A stretch of DNA of 64,000 nucleotides from Panicum virgatum (taxonomy: Eukaryota; Streptophyta; Magnoliopsida; Poales; Poaceae). The notes under the pieces are model-generated. The model ran no database searches. It saw only the letters and a list, made by a program, of their open reading frames with translations, and was not told the DNA's origin. The translations under genes were made by a program, and so were the position numbers. Location of the stretch: positions 6,254,711 through 6,318,710 of the forward strand of contig NC_053141.1 in the NCBI RefSeq assembly GCF_016808335.1, given 5' to 3'. Positions 1 through 13,257 of this stretch are shown in pieces; the first letter of the stretch is position 1, and each line of letters opens with the position of its first letter.

Positions 1-176
1 GCGTCACCGGACCCGCCCCAGAGCTGGGAGCGGGTCCGGGGCCGTTGGCCTGGTGAGGTAGGAGGCTGACCCGTGGGGCCCGGCAGCTCCGCCCCTTGTG
101 GCGTTAGTCGCGGATGACTATGCGAGTCCTGCCTTGGTGCAGTAGAAGTGGGTATCCCTGCTACAGGGTACCGACA
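1..176 (-). repeat. Element A 3' LTR, terminal 176 bp only
   Basis: This matches 44809-44984 at all but 5 of 176 positions. It ends in ACCGACA followed at once by the GC-rich tract that also follows the LTR of element D at 53420. The rest of the LTR lies left of the window. Confidence 0.85.
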
Positions 177-2149
<1,973 letters not shown>

Positions 2150-2406
2150 CATGCCCCCTGGTTTTGGAAATGATAGTTCCAAAACCATTCCGTCGCTTCA
2201 TCTTCCCGTTAATGCTCATTAAACATACTGCAACCACCAAGGAAGATGCAACGTCTCTGCAACTGGCTCCTCGTAGAATGTGAAACTGCCAATTCGTCTT
2301 CCATCTTTTCACTATTTAATCTCACCCCGAATCGGCTCTTCTTCACAGCGAACTCCTTCTTCCTCCCAAAGCCAGTAGCGCAGAAAACCCCAATCCTTCA
2401 CCAGCC
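2150..2406 (+). promoter_or_regulatory. C1 polypurine tract and presumed promoter/leader of the small antisense ORF
   Basis: At 2150-2160 the minus-strand tract CAGGGGGCATG adjoins the 3' LTR and is the polypurine tract. On the plus strand a TATTTAA motif near 2310 lies about 95 nt before the ATG at 2407 and could be the core promoter of the small antisense ORF. The region is otherwise free of coding signal. Confidence 0.4.
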
Positions 2407-2932
2407 ATGGCCATCTCTTCTTCCTCTGGCTCCAACTCTTTTGGAGATTCCTCTTCTTCCTCTTCCTCATCTCCTTCTTCTTCTTCCCTCTCCGCCTCCT
2501 CCATCGACTCTATCCCAGAGAGCCGAGAGCCGACCCCCGAATGGGACCCGATAGCAGCGCACGAAGCGCTGGCTCCTCTGCATTGGGATGCAGAGGAGTT
2601 CGATTTCGGGGTCGTCTCCGAGGAAGACGAGCCTGAGACCGAAGGAGAAGACCTCCAACTCCTGTTCCAGGAGGAATTGGAGAGCGACGAAGAAGACTCC
2701 TCGGAGGGAGATCGACTCCTCCTCCGATAACAATGAGCCGATGGGCGGAAAGCCCTTCCGGTTCCTCGGGTCCTCCGAGGAGGACAGCGAGGAAGAAAAC
2801 AGCGGCGGCGGCGACGGCTGGAGCGACTTCAGGTCTAAGGGCGGCAGCAGCGCCTTCGGCAGTGACGATGATGATGACGACGACGACAGCGGGGACGCGC
2901 CAGCCCGAAGCCCCAAACGCCGTAGGTACTAG
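2407..2932 (+). pseudogene. Small Ser/Asp-rich antisense ORF of C1 (frameshifted)
   Basis: ATG at 2407 opens a serine-rich start (long runs of Ser), then acidic Glu/Asp stretches. The frame ends at 2730, but a neighbouring frame continues with an acidic, glycine-rich part, a run of Asp, and the basic C-terminus SPKRRRY ending at 2932. The C2 copy (42211-42567) has both halves in one open frame, so C1 has suffered a small frameshifting change near 2705-2730. C1 also holds an extra segment of about 160 bp that C2 lacks. Length and composition suggest a small acidic protein, perhaps nuclear because of the KRRR end. I recognise no family. Confidence 0.5.
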
Positions 2933-3116
2933 GTACCTACGAGGAGTAGAAGTAGTACTGTAGCATCGTAGGGGTAGGATCACAAAGCCGAAGGATTAAT
3001 TCCTTTGTAACAATCGGCTTTCCTTATAATGAACTTTCCTTTAATGAAATCGAATTTCCTTCAATTCCGTGCATCTGTTTACTTTCCAAAAAGCCGATGG
3101 CAACGCATCAGGCTTT

Positions 3117-3124
3117 TATAAATA
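3117..3124 (+). promoter_or_regulatory. TATA box of the C1 antisense plant-mobile-domain gene
   Basis: TATAAATA about 205 nt before the ATG at 3328. The equivalent place in C2 has TATAAATT (42021-42028, minus). This suggests the antisense gene has its own promoter rather than depending on the LTR. Confidence 0.55.
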
Positions 3125-3327
3125 TCTAAGAGCCGACGAAATTCAAACTAGAAGCAACCCGCACAAGAGTAGAGTATCACTTCCACCTTGAACCGAACTC
3201 GACAAACTCTCAAATTCGAGCGTAATTCGAAAACCAAGCTCTACAAATTCGAGCAAGAACTCTCCAAGCACTTGGAATTCGAATCAGAACCCACAGCAAA
3301 CAAACCCTAAGTCAACGGATCTAGACC

Positions 3328-6238
3328 ATGGCAGATTCTGCAGCTCAGACGACAAGCTCTGCAATCTATGATGCGGCAATCTGCAGTCTGAAGGTAATAT
3401 TCGGCCTAATCCTTTAGTTTTCTTCAGCTTACTAAGCCTCTGAAACACTGAACTCTGAAACACGACACCATATGCATACTTCTGAATTTCTGAACTTCAG
3501 GTGTTAGACATTCTTCTGCCGCATCCTTCCAATCCAAAATCTTTCTGTCTTGGCCCACGAACCCAGGAAAACCCCATAGATTTAATCTCTTGTGAAGCAA
3601 ATAGGATCCCTTTTGTGAGTCAAAACATCGATCTGAACCTCTGGGCCGACTGCTTAAGAGCCTATATGCCCTTGTGGCAGGATTTAAACATAGCCGATGC
3701 ACTTAGCTTATCATTGTCTCCACTTGACAAAGATGAAAATCTTCTGAAAACCATCGGCTATTTTTGGTCTGATGCTCTGAACTGTTTTCTTTTTGGTCAT
3801 GGACCCATGACTCCCACTCTGCTAGATGTCACCATGATCACTGGCCTAGACATTGGATCTCCTAATCCAGCTGCCCATAAAATGGCAGAAGTCCCCTTCA
3901 AACTTTCTTCCAAGGTTAACTGCACAAACTGGGGTACTTACATGAATCAGCACATGAAAACAAAAGGTCCAGTGACTGAGAAGGAACACACAGCCTTCTT
4001 AAATCTTTGGCTAGAGCACTTCATCTTATGTGGCCATTCTTTAGCTCCAACTAAGAACTATCTTCCCTTGGCCTACCACCTGGCCCATGGCAATCACATC
4101 GGCCTAGGCAAACTTTTTCTTGGAGAAACCTACAGATATCTCCATTTGATGACATCTAACTTGCTTAACCAGAAGAAGCTGAGAGCTGGAGGCCCTTGGT
4201 GGTTTATTCAGTTGTGGGCACAACTATACTTTCAGCATCATATCCCCAACTTCCAAGGCCTAACCAAGAACTCTTTTCCTGATGAGAGTGGCAAACCAAT
4301 TAGATGTACTAGCTATGGTCAAGCTTTATTTAGTCTTCCTGGCAGTAAACTGAATTCAGCGGATGCAGCAAACTAGTTCAGAATCTTCTATAAAGGCTTA
4401 GAGAATCCCCTTTACTTTCCATTTACTGAATCTGAATCTTTCGAGAACCCAACTGCCTACAGACTAGATAATTTTGCCGATGACGACAACACTCGGCATC
4501 TATATTCCCTGATGATTCGACCCGGCTTCCTTCCTGTTGGCATTAGCACCTCTAATAGAATCATTAAGCCAGGTTATGAATCTTATCAACCAGTCATAGC
4601 AGCTCGGCAATTTGGCCTAGGACATGTCCCTCCCCACTTCCATATTCACCACTTGGTGGAGAGCAGAGCCGATCTGCCTGATGGCCTCACCAGTTCAAGA
4701 TGCTACAACATGCTCAATGATCTCCACATTCCAATACCAGCCGATCTATCCTTTGATCCTTCATCGATCGATTTTAGCACATGGTGGGGAATGTGGAAAA
4801 CCCATGTTTTCAGAAAAGCTCTAGGTCCTCGACTGCAGCAAATTGATCATCAATATGTAATCCCCGAGGAAGAGGTACTGAATTCATGCATTTTGCTCTT
4901 TCTAGATCATCCATTCCTTTACCTGACTAATCCTTTCTTACCCTGTTGGCAGCAACAAGATGGTCCAGAACCTATGACCAGTAACGGGGAGCCATTCCAC
5001 TTTCTTCCAACTGCTCCTGATGTACTTTTTTGCAAAGGATCACCATCAATGAAGAAAGTAATAATGACTATTCAGCCAGACTTACTTCAGCCGGCTTCCA
5101 AACGAAGACAAACTTCTGCAAGCGTTGCCCCCCGAGTCTTGACCAAGAAAAGGAAGATGATCACTAGACGAGTCATCAAGAAACCAGCACCAGCTTCCCC
5201 AAGTCCATCAGAGTCCAACACCAACTAGGTAACTCATCTTCTAAAACTTCTTCTTCATTGCACACACATGTACTCTGGTTGACTATAATTCTATTTTCAG
5301 GACATGGCTGAAGACATCTCCAACGTAGAAAGCCCAGTACAACATGAGATGACTGCAAATCCCGACATACTGATAGAGGCAAACGAAGGGCAAGCTGACG
5401 CAGTCAATGTTCTTGATGATGACACAAACTCTATTAGGACTATTGCTCTTGAACTGCCCAACGCTACTTCTTCAGAACAGGTATCATTACAAGAACCAAT
5501 CCTGAACCAGCCGATAGCTTTATAAATGCATCTTGCTCTAACTCCAGATATATCCACAGGGCTTTGACATTTCAAGCTTGCTCTCCTTTGACCCGGTATC
5601 AATGGGTCTGACCGCCCCTGGAGTAAAAACACCATCTTTACAGCAATCGGCTAATTTGGCACATCAGCTTCATCTCATCAAGGATCTGCTATCTACTCCA
5701 CTCACTGCTCTAGTTGGCGATTCCAGAGAAATAAAGAACATCTTCGAGCAAATAGAATCCCAACTCTCGGAGCCACTGCAAATCAAGCTTTGGCCAGCTA
5801 GCAATCTTCCATTCTTCCGGGTAGAAGTGAACAAAGCACAACAAAGAATAGAAGCACGTCGCTCTCAAGCTTCTCTGAAAGCTGACATTGCTCAAAAGTG
5901 CAAGGCCCTCAACCAGAAGAAGGCAACTCTAGATACCAAAGCTGACGTGTCTGCCAACAAGAAACGACTCGACCTCCTGAAGAAAAAAACTGGCAGAACT
6001 CGAAGAAAAGGTCCGTACCACCAAGAAACTCATCCAGGCCGAGGAAACTTCCATCGCAAACTCCGAACAAGAAACCCAGGAAATAGCCGAGCAGATACAA
6101 GCAGAGTTTACAGAGATAAGCACCTTGAGTCGGCAGATAGTTACAGGCGATGACAAGGATGACGAAGCAATCATAGCAAGAGCAGACGCCGTCCGCACAG
6201 AAGCCATCCACGCCATAGAAGAATTCCTGAACCAGTAG
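3328..6238 (+). pseudogene. C1 antisense gene: plant mobile domain (PMD) plus coiled coil, five exons
   Basis: Candidate exons are 3328-3393, 3501-4874, 4953-5228, 5301-5480 and 5560-6238. The introns (3394-3500, 4875-4952, 5229-5300, 5481-5559) all start GT and end AG and keep the frame apart from the lesions below. Exons 2-3 encode an aminotransferase-like plant mobile domain (motif LPLAYHLAHGNHIGLGKLFLG). Then comes a basic stretch (KKRKMITRRVIKK), an acidic linker and a C-terminal coiled coil ending FLNQ. Lesions: TGG to TAG at 4374-4376, CAG to TAG at 5226-5228, a 1-nt insertion in an A-run near 5985, and an in-frame loss of about 54 nt near 3661 relative to C2. PMD proteins are known both as host silencing factors and as transposon cargo; here the role is unknown. 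The gene runs convergent to pol. Confidence 0.72.
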
Positions 6239-6353
6239 ATAGGCTCAAGAAACAATTATTACTGCCTGTTAACCTGGAACTTGTAACTGTTTAAAACATC
6301 TTAAGTCGATGGTCGCACATCGGCTACCTTGCTCCTCATATGTATTTTTTTAC

Positions 6354-6458
6354 TAGCCAACTCAACGTGGTGGCCTTCTCATTCATTTTTTTTACCGGCC
6401 AACTCAACGTGTTGGCCTTTTCTCCCTTTTTTTTACCGGCCAACTCAACGTGTTGGCC
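6354..6458. repeat. Three-copy hairpin array between convergent C1 genes (41-bp period)
   Basis: Units at about 6356, 6397 and 6438 each hold GGCCAAC, a 7-nt spacer and GTTGGCC (the first is degenerate), preceded by a T-run. The array sits between the end of the antisense gene (6238) and the end of pol (6463). C2 has two copies at the same place. Confidence 0.85.
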
Positions 6459-6462
6459 TATC

Positions 6463-8307
6463 TCAATACAGCCGGATGGATCTCATCGGCTCTTGTCGCT
6501 CGCCTTCCCACATGCTCGGGAAATACTTCTTGAGGTGTTGACCATTGACAGCAACAGGAAACTTGACACCATCCAGCTCCTCAAGCATGTATGCATTCCC
6601 AGGCAAGACTTGATCAATCTTGTACGGTCCGTGCCAAGTTGGAGACCACTTGCCATATTTTCTATCTTTAGTTCCCAATGGCAATACTGCCTCCCAAACC
6701 AAGTCTCCAACCTGAAAATTCTTTGGCTTGACCTTCTTGTTGTACGCACGAGCAACTTTAGCCTTATTCTTCTTGATCTTCTCCAGCGACCAAAGCCTTA
6801 GCTCTGTCAGATCCTCCACATTATCGTTCATCAGGACCGCATACTGTTTAGCAGATAGATCATTCTGAAACTCGACACGCCTTGACCCGGCCGTGATTTC
6901 CCAAGGTAACACAGCGTCTTGGCCGTAGACTAAATGGTACGGCGATGTCTTAGTGGACCCGTGACATGAAATACGATATGCCCACAAAGCTTCTGACAAC
7001 ACCTCATGCCAGCGCCTAGGATATTCATCGATCTTTCTCTTTATGAGCTTGATGAGGCTCTGGTTGGATGCTTCAGCTTATCCATTGGCTTGGGCATAAT
7101 ACGGAGATGATCTGATCAGCTTAATCCCTATGTCATCGGCAAACTTCCTGAATTCCTCTGATATAAAGACCGATCCTCCATCGGTCGTAATGGTCTGAGG
7201 GATCCCAAATCTGTGAATGATGTGTTCTTTGACAAAGCTGATCACATCTCTTGACGCTACTGATCTCATGGGCACTGCTTCTATCCACTTTGTGAAATAA
7301 TCTGTAGCAGCTAAGACCCATTGGTGACCCTTGCTAGACGATGGGTTGATCTGTCCAATCATGTCCATGGCCCAACCTCTGAATGGCCACGGCTTGATGA
7401 TAGGATTCATTACTGATGCTGGCACTTTCTGAATTTTGCCAAACCTCTGACATGCCTAACATCCTTTGTAATACTTGAAGCAATCTTCAAGCATAGTGGG
7501 CCAGTAATAACCCGATCGCCTAATCAGCCACTTCATCTTATGAGCCGATTGATGAGTACCGCAGGCTCCTTCATGAACCTCACGCAAGAGCCGATTTGAC
7601 TCTGAAGGTCCCAGACATTTAAGCAGTAGTCCTTCCAAGGTCCTGTAGAACATATCATCCCCTATTAGAACATACTTCATGGCCTTGAGTCTTATCCTTC
7701 TGGGTGCCCCCCGAGCCGAATCCTTCAAATAATTGAAGATATCGGCTCTCCAGTCTCTAGGTTCTAGAAACTGAACCTCTACATTAACCCCATCGGCTGC
7801 TTCTTTGTACCCTGAAGCCATCTGTGCTAAATCATTAGCTTCATTGTTCAGAGTTCTTCGTATCCAGTGGAAATTGATGTACCTGAATCGTGACATCAAC
7901 TCACGGCACTGCATCCATATCGGAAAAAGAGCCTCGCTCTCACATCTATATTCTTCCGTGAGCTGAGAAATCACCAGCTTGGAATCTCCGAATATTTCCA
8001 CCGCTTCTGCACCAGCTTCGAGGAGCAGTTCCATCCCTTTGTGAACGGCTTCATATTCCACCAAATTATTGTTGCATGGGGCAGTCATCCTAATGGAAAA
8101 AGAGTAAGTCGCCCCTCTAGGCGACACCAAAAGAATTCCCACACCGCACCCATCATCACAAGCCGATCCGTCAAAATAACATAACCCAAGCACGAATAAA
8201 TAATGCAGCAATATCAGTGCTGATCTTGTCCGCAACAAGATCCGCCAGTGCCTGTCCTTTGACTGCCTTCGCAGGCTGATATCGGATATCGAACTCTGAC
8301 AATGCAA
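6463..8307 (-). pseudogene. C1 pol, 3' part: second RNase H (aRNH) and integrase
   Basis: On the minus strand from about 8180 the protein resumes after a frameshift with FDGSACDDG, the start of the extra RNase H seen in Tat elements. The integrase follows: an HHCC zinc-binding region, the catalytic aspartates in MDMIGQI and TTDGG, and the glutamate in AEASNQS. A C-terminal SH3-like module (FQVGDLVWE, WHGPYKI) ends near 6463. Two glutamine codons have become stops, TAG near 7455 and TAA near 7078. A 1-nt insertion near 8176 separates this part from the upstream RT frame. The integrase would be inactive. Confidence 0.9.
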
Positions 8308-9925
8308 ACATCCACTTTCCGAGCCGGCCTTTCAGGACAGGAGCCGACAGCATATGCTTTATGACATCCGATTTGCATATGACAATTGTTTCCGCCGAGA
8401 GCAAAATATGACGAAGCTTTGTACATGTAAAGAATAAGCAAAGGCAAAGCTTCTCGATTTCAGGGTACCTAGTCTCGGCATCTAACATACGCCTGCTGAG
8501 GTAGAAAACCACCCTCTCCTGGCCATCGTGCTTCTGGATTAACACCGAAGCAATGGAAGTGTCACCCACAGATAGGTACACATAGAACGGCCTATCTTGC
8601 TGAGGAGGAACCAACACTGGAGGCTTTGATAAATATTCTTTAATTTCATCGAAAGCTTGCTGCTGTTCTGCCCCCCAGCAAAATTCATCATCGGATTTGA
8701 TCTTCACTAAACTCATGAACGGTTCGATGCGCCCAGACAGATTAGAAATAAATCGTCTGACAAAGTTAATTTTACCGATGAGCTTCTGTAACTCTTTCTT
8801 TGTAGTAGGTGGCTTCATCGTCTTCACAGCTTCTTGGCTCTTCAGCCCGATCTCGATTCCCCGTTCATGCAGCAGGAATCCCAAAAATTGACCGGCCGAC
8901 ACGCCAAAGGCGCACCTCTTTGGGTTCATTTTGAGCCCAAACCTTCGACTCCGCTCCAAAACTTGACGTAGATCTTCTAGGTGCCCCCCAGTTGATTTGG
9001 ATTTGACCACGACATCATCAATATAAATTTCTACCAGTTTGCCGATGAGATCATGAAAAATGTAATTCATGGCACGTTGGTACGTTGCACCGGCATTTTT
9101 CAGTCCAAAGGTCATAACCAAATATTCGAACAAGCCGACTGCACCTGGTACTCTGAACGCGGTCTTGTTCACGTCTTTTGGGGCCATGAAGATCTGGTTG
9201 TAGCCGGCATTACCATCCATAAAACTCATCATTTTGTGGCCGGCAGCTGCGTTGATCAATGTCTCTGCAACAGGCATCGGGTATTCGTCCTTCGGCGTTG
9301 CTCTATTGAGATCTCTAAAATCGACGTAGACACGCCATCGGCTATCCTTTTTTTGTACCGGTACCACGCTAGAGATCCATTCTGCATACCGGCACGGCCT
9401 GATGAACCCAGCATCCAACATCTTCTCCACCTCTTTCTTGACTTCTTCTAAGACTTCGGCCTTCATCTGACGTGTTCGTTGCTGAAACGGCCGAAACCCC
9501 TTCTTGAGCGGGAGCCGATGCTCAACGATGCTTCTGTCTAGACCGGGCATCTCGGTGTAGTCCCATGCAAAACAATCCCGGTACTCTTTCAGCAGTGCAA
9601 TCATCTCCGCACGCAAGACCGGATCCAACTTCTTGCTGATAAATGTCGGCCGTGGCTTATCCCCAGGACCGAAGTCAATCTCTTCCAAATCATCAGCTGA
9701 CGTGAACCCGTATCCCAGCTTGCCATCGTCTGAAAAACCAGCTGCGAACGCAGGCGGGTCCTCATTATCCACAAGATCAGCGGCAAACACAGGGAGATGA
9801 TAAGAAAAATTATTTGGCCAACCGCATGGGCTGGCCGTTTCTACTCTTCCATTATCATTTGAAACCAAACAATCAATGAGTGGCCAACTGCTGGAGCAAG
9901 CCATCGTATGTACATGATGTAACAA
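8171..9925 (-). pseudogene. C1 pol, 5' part: reverse transcriptase and RNase H
   Basis: A 584-codon minus-strand frame covers the pol linker, reverse transcriptase and RNase H. RT motifs are VPVQKKDSRWRVYVDFRDLN, LMSFMDGNAGYNQI-like and the catalytic YIDD. The RNase H follows (FYVYLSVGD, ADLVAD). The frame starts after the candidate intron at 9891-10024; the first ATG inside it need not be the true start. Only the 1-nt insertion near 8176, just before the second RNase H, breaks it. The RT active site is intact, unlike in C2. Confidence 0.9.
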
Positions 9926-10024
9926 TTCCGACCCTAAATAGGATTTTTCTATTTTTCGGGGCCGGTCGCTGGGACCGGCCTCTCTATCTCTATTACACCC
10001 CGTAGCATGCCAGGATGTACTTAC
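9891..10024 (-). other. Candidate intron between gag and pol in C1
   Basis: On the minus strand GTAAGT begins inside the last gag codon and a tandem CAGCAG acceptor ends 134 or 137 nt later. Removing it would bypass the gag stop and put pol in the same frame. The same sites exist in C2 at 35121-35254. It contains a hairpin, GGCCGGTC with GACCGGCC. An intron between protease and RT is established for Ogre elements, which belong to Tat. Confidence 0.5.
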
Positions 10025-11912
10025 TCTGTGAGGCCAGTGGATAAGACCAGCCTCAGTTCGTTTTTTGTCGCTTCGATCCGATCACAATCTTCCAGGGCGA
10101 TCCCTGAGATCGGCTCTTGTCCTTCTGCGTCCCCGCCATGTTGATCTGGAATGAAAAATTCTGGCTCGTAGGAGTGAAATCTGACAGCTCTACCAAGTTG
10201 GCTTGTGGGGAAGGGCTTCGTGTCGACCTTCATCGTGTGTTGAGCCAGAATTATTCGGCCTTGCTCGATAGCCGATTGGATCTGACGACGGAGCTCCTTG
10301 CATTCACCCGTGGCATGAGTGAACGAATGGTGCCATTTGCAGTATAGTCTTCCCTGCAGCTCTTGTGCCGTCGGTAGCTTGTGATTTTCTGGGAGCTTCA
10401 GCTGCTTTTCTTTAAGCAGTAGATCAAATATCTGCTCTGCTTTGGTCACGTCGAAGTCGAAGCCCTTCACAAGCCCTTGCTGTTTGATCCACTTGCACGG
10501 GACGGGGTTTGCCCCCCGAGTCCACTCTGCCACGGCCACTTCTTGCTCCTCGCCAGAGTCATCAGATTCATCCTCCTGGGCCATGTTTACATGGTGCTTG
10601 AACTTGTCCTGGTACAGCTCAGGATGGTAAAGCTCATATGCCGTAAGCTTCTGCACCATGTGTGCCAAAGAGGTGATTTCTAACTTAAAAGCCAGATCCT
10701 TGTTCGGCTTAGCGAGTCCCAGAACAGCCAGATCGACTGCCTCCTTCTCTGTGATGCGTGATGAGTAGCATCGGTTCTTGACTTCTCTGAAGAGCTGTAT
10801 GTATTCCGACATGGTCTCTCCTCGCTTCTGCCTGACTTGGGCGAGGTCGGCAATCCCAGCTTCAGCAGCCTCTGAGTGATACTGGGTATGGAACTGGTCT
10901 TCCAGCTGCCTCCAAGTTCGAATCAAATCTGGAGCCAATGATGCGTACCATCCAAAAGCTGGGCCTGTAAGAGATTGGCCGAAGAACCGGACCCTCAGTG
11001 GATCCGATACTGAGATCATCCCAAGCTGCGTTAAGTATCGGCTCACATGCTCGATGGAGCTGGCTCCTTCCGACCCGTTGAACTTGGTGAACTCAGGGAG
11101 CCGATACTTGGGTGGCAATGGGATCAAGTCATAGTCACTCGGATACGGCTAAGAATAGCCGACCGCTTTTCTTTTGGGCAGGATGCCGAACTGGTCTCTC
11201 AATATTGCACCGACCTGCTCCATACTAAGAACTCCTGGGGCCGATGGCTCAGTAGTCGGCCCAGTAGCGTACTTTGCCAGCCACGCTTGCTTCTCTGCGT
11301 CAGCTCCAGAAGCTCCTGGGTTTACCAACTGCACCGAGCGTGTTGATTGACGCTGTCAGGGATGTAGGCGCACGTGTAGCCGTGCGGGATCTCCTTGGGT
11401 GGCTCGGTCAGGAACTGGCCTTCTCCAGGATCACCGCCGATCTTGTGGATGACGTAGATCGGCGCACTCTGTGATTTTGGAGCCGCAAACGAGAACGGCA
11501 AATGCGGTCTAGAATGCAGTGCAGCTTCCTCTGCGTGACTCCCCAGGGTTGGTCCCGATGGAGAGTATTGGTTCTTGATTATCTCCTGGATGACGCGATG
11601 TGCCACGCGTTCGAGCTCATTCATCAGGCTCTGAGAGTGCCGATGAAGCGTGTGGGCCACCATATAATTCATCTCCTGACGCAGAGCCCTGGTGCACTCC
11701 TCTGATGGTACAGACAAATCTATGTTGTCGAGAGCGCCTTCAGGTGAGAACCCCTTCCAATTAATGCCGTGGTTGCGGGTCCTTTCAAAAGAGCCGATGA
11801 GATCGGCTTCCAACAGAGCTTTGATCTCATCATACTTCTTCTTGTGTTCAGGAGGGAGCTCTTCATACCTGATGGGCTTGGGAGCGGGTTCTTGATCTTG
11901 AGCTCCTGCCAT
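10022..11912 (-). pseudogene. C1 gag (protease region deleted)
   Basis: ATG at 11912 (minus) starts gag; frames are open 11912-11322, 11334-11149 and 11127-10021. The N-terminus has the YEELPPEHKKKYDEIK motif shared with C2. The central part is the gag core (LPEFTKFNG, then GWYASLAPDLIRTWRQLEDQF). A zinc-knuckle-like CKWHHSFTHATGEC lies near 10300. A frameshift near 11330 and a TAG near 11150 interrupt it. After FFIPDQHGG the sequence jumps at about 10131-10137 to the segment just before the gag stop, so the whole protease domain present in C2 (34650-34900) is missing. Gag would form the particle shell; protease would have to come from another element. Confidence 0.88.
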
Positions 11913-11942
11913 CTCTGCGGTGGGCGTTGTTGTTGATGAATG

Positions 11943-11964
11943 TCCCACCGGGTGTGCCAGAATG
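11943..11964 (-). other. C1 primer-binding site
   Basis: Immediately inside the 5' LTR, the minus strand reads TCTGGCACACCCGGTGGG, identical to C2 at 33914-33931. It is the expected tRNA primer site for minus-strand DNA synthesis. Confidence 0.75.
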
Positions 11965-12993
11965 TGTTGTCGGTCGAAACCCACCGGCGAGCAGCGACAG
12001 GCAACACGAAGAGCTGGGAGGTTGCCGGGGCGCTGGCAGACACTGCTCCCTCGTCGACGGCCCGCAATTCCAGCACACGCCGCAGCTTGTGAAGACGCAG
12101 GACGTGCCACCTGACCTATACCTGATCTGGAAGATGCAGACGTGCTTGCAATGATTCGCCTGCATACACAAACACGTGGAAACATAAGTCCGAGCCGTGA
12201 TCGGCTCCTCGGGACGACTCTTGCATCGGCTTTAAAGAGCCGATCGAGTCCCGGTGTCAGATGGGATCTGTTTGCATCCGGATATTGATGATTAAAGCGA
12301 ATAACTGTAAAGCTGCTTCAAATAAATCTAAAAAGATCTAATCAACGACAGTGAAGGCTTCACTGCTAGATCGAAACATCCTACACGTGATTGGGCCTAA
12401 TAAACGTAACAGATAACTAAACCATAACCAAAACAGAGGCCTAAGAACTAGCAAGAGCTGATTCCCGGATCAATTCCCTGTTAAGACTAAAGCAGAGCAT
12501 CTAACATGCCACCGGATCATCCAACCCGTTTGCAAGGCCTAACCTAGCAGATATTACGCCAACTCTCAAGAATAAGAGCAAACCGTGACAGATCAGATCT
12601 ACTAAACATAAAGGAAGCAGGGTGTTGCCTTTACGCAGCTAACTCTATGCAACAAGAGCTAATGTAAGATGATAACATAATCGCGTAAAGACAACATGAT
12701 ATTCGTAGACAATAAGCAACAAAGCACGACAGATCTACTAAAGGTCATGCTACGAACATCAGGATAACTAGTACTACTCGCCATCAAAAACGCTTCAGTA
12801 CGAGTAATACCAAGGTAAAAGCAAGAACAACGCTGCCCCTCTATCTCTAATCTTAAACTAAATCTAAAAATACATGGCCCATGTGGCCAAAATGCTCACG
12901 CAGGAGCCGATTTACAAGCCTTCTAATTCTCCTGCTTCAAGCCCATCTTGCTTTCGACCCATAAATTAATCCTGTTAATTTATGGCGATAACA
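11965..12993 (-). repeat. C1 5' LTR with 187-bp promoter deletion
   Basis: It aligns to 934-2149 but lacks the equivalent of 1808-1994, which holds the TATA box and most of the 14-bp-stem hairpin. The breakpoint is at 12837/12838, inside one arm of the hairpin. With its core promoter missing this copy could not easily drive its own transcript. Confidence 0.92.
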
Positions 12994-12998
12994 GCTGT

Positions 12999-13257
12999 TC
13001 ATCTCGCACATCTCCACCGACCTTGGGCTGCCGATCTCCACATTCTTCCTGCTGCTGCTGGAAGATTTCGGCCTCCAGCTTCAACACCTCACGCCGCACT
13101 CCATCCTCTTGACGGCCATCTTCGTGCACCTGTGCGAGATGTCCCCCTCTGCGAGGATCCGCGCCTGAGGACCGCGGTGTTGGCCACCCTTCCAACCCTC
13201 GACGACGGCGGACTGGCGGCGCGCCAGACTGGAGGCGACCCGGACCGTGGGATCCGG
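12999..13257 (+). pseudogene. Element A antisense ORF, part 2 (Transposase_28 domain)
   Basis: After the TSD at 12994-12998 the frame from 780-933 continues in phase with a Transposase_28-like signature: LGLPISTFFLLLLEDFGLQL, then HLTPHSILLTAIFVHLCEM. The frame then stops at a TGA near 13171, suggesting a local deletion or frameshift. The rest, to the edge of element B at 13257, is GC-rich with no clear domain. The part of the gene joining this domain to the coiled coil at 23208 is probably missing. Confidence 0.65.

Noticed and set aside
6345..6460. Bacterial-style intrinsic terminators
   Set aside because: Stem-loops with T-runs look similar, but this is plant nuclear DNA, where RNA polymerase II does not use them in that way. 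Kept as hairpin arrays.
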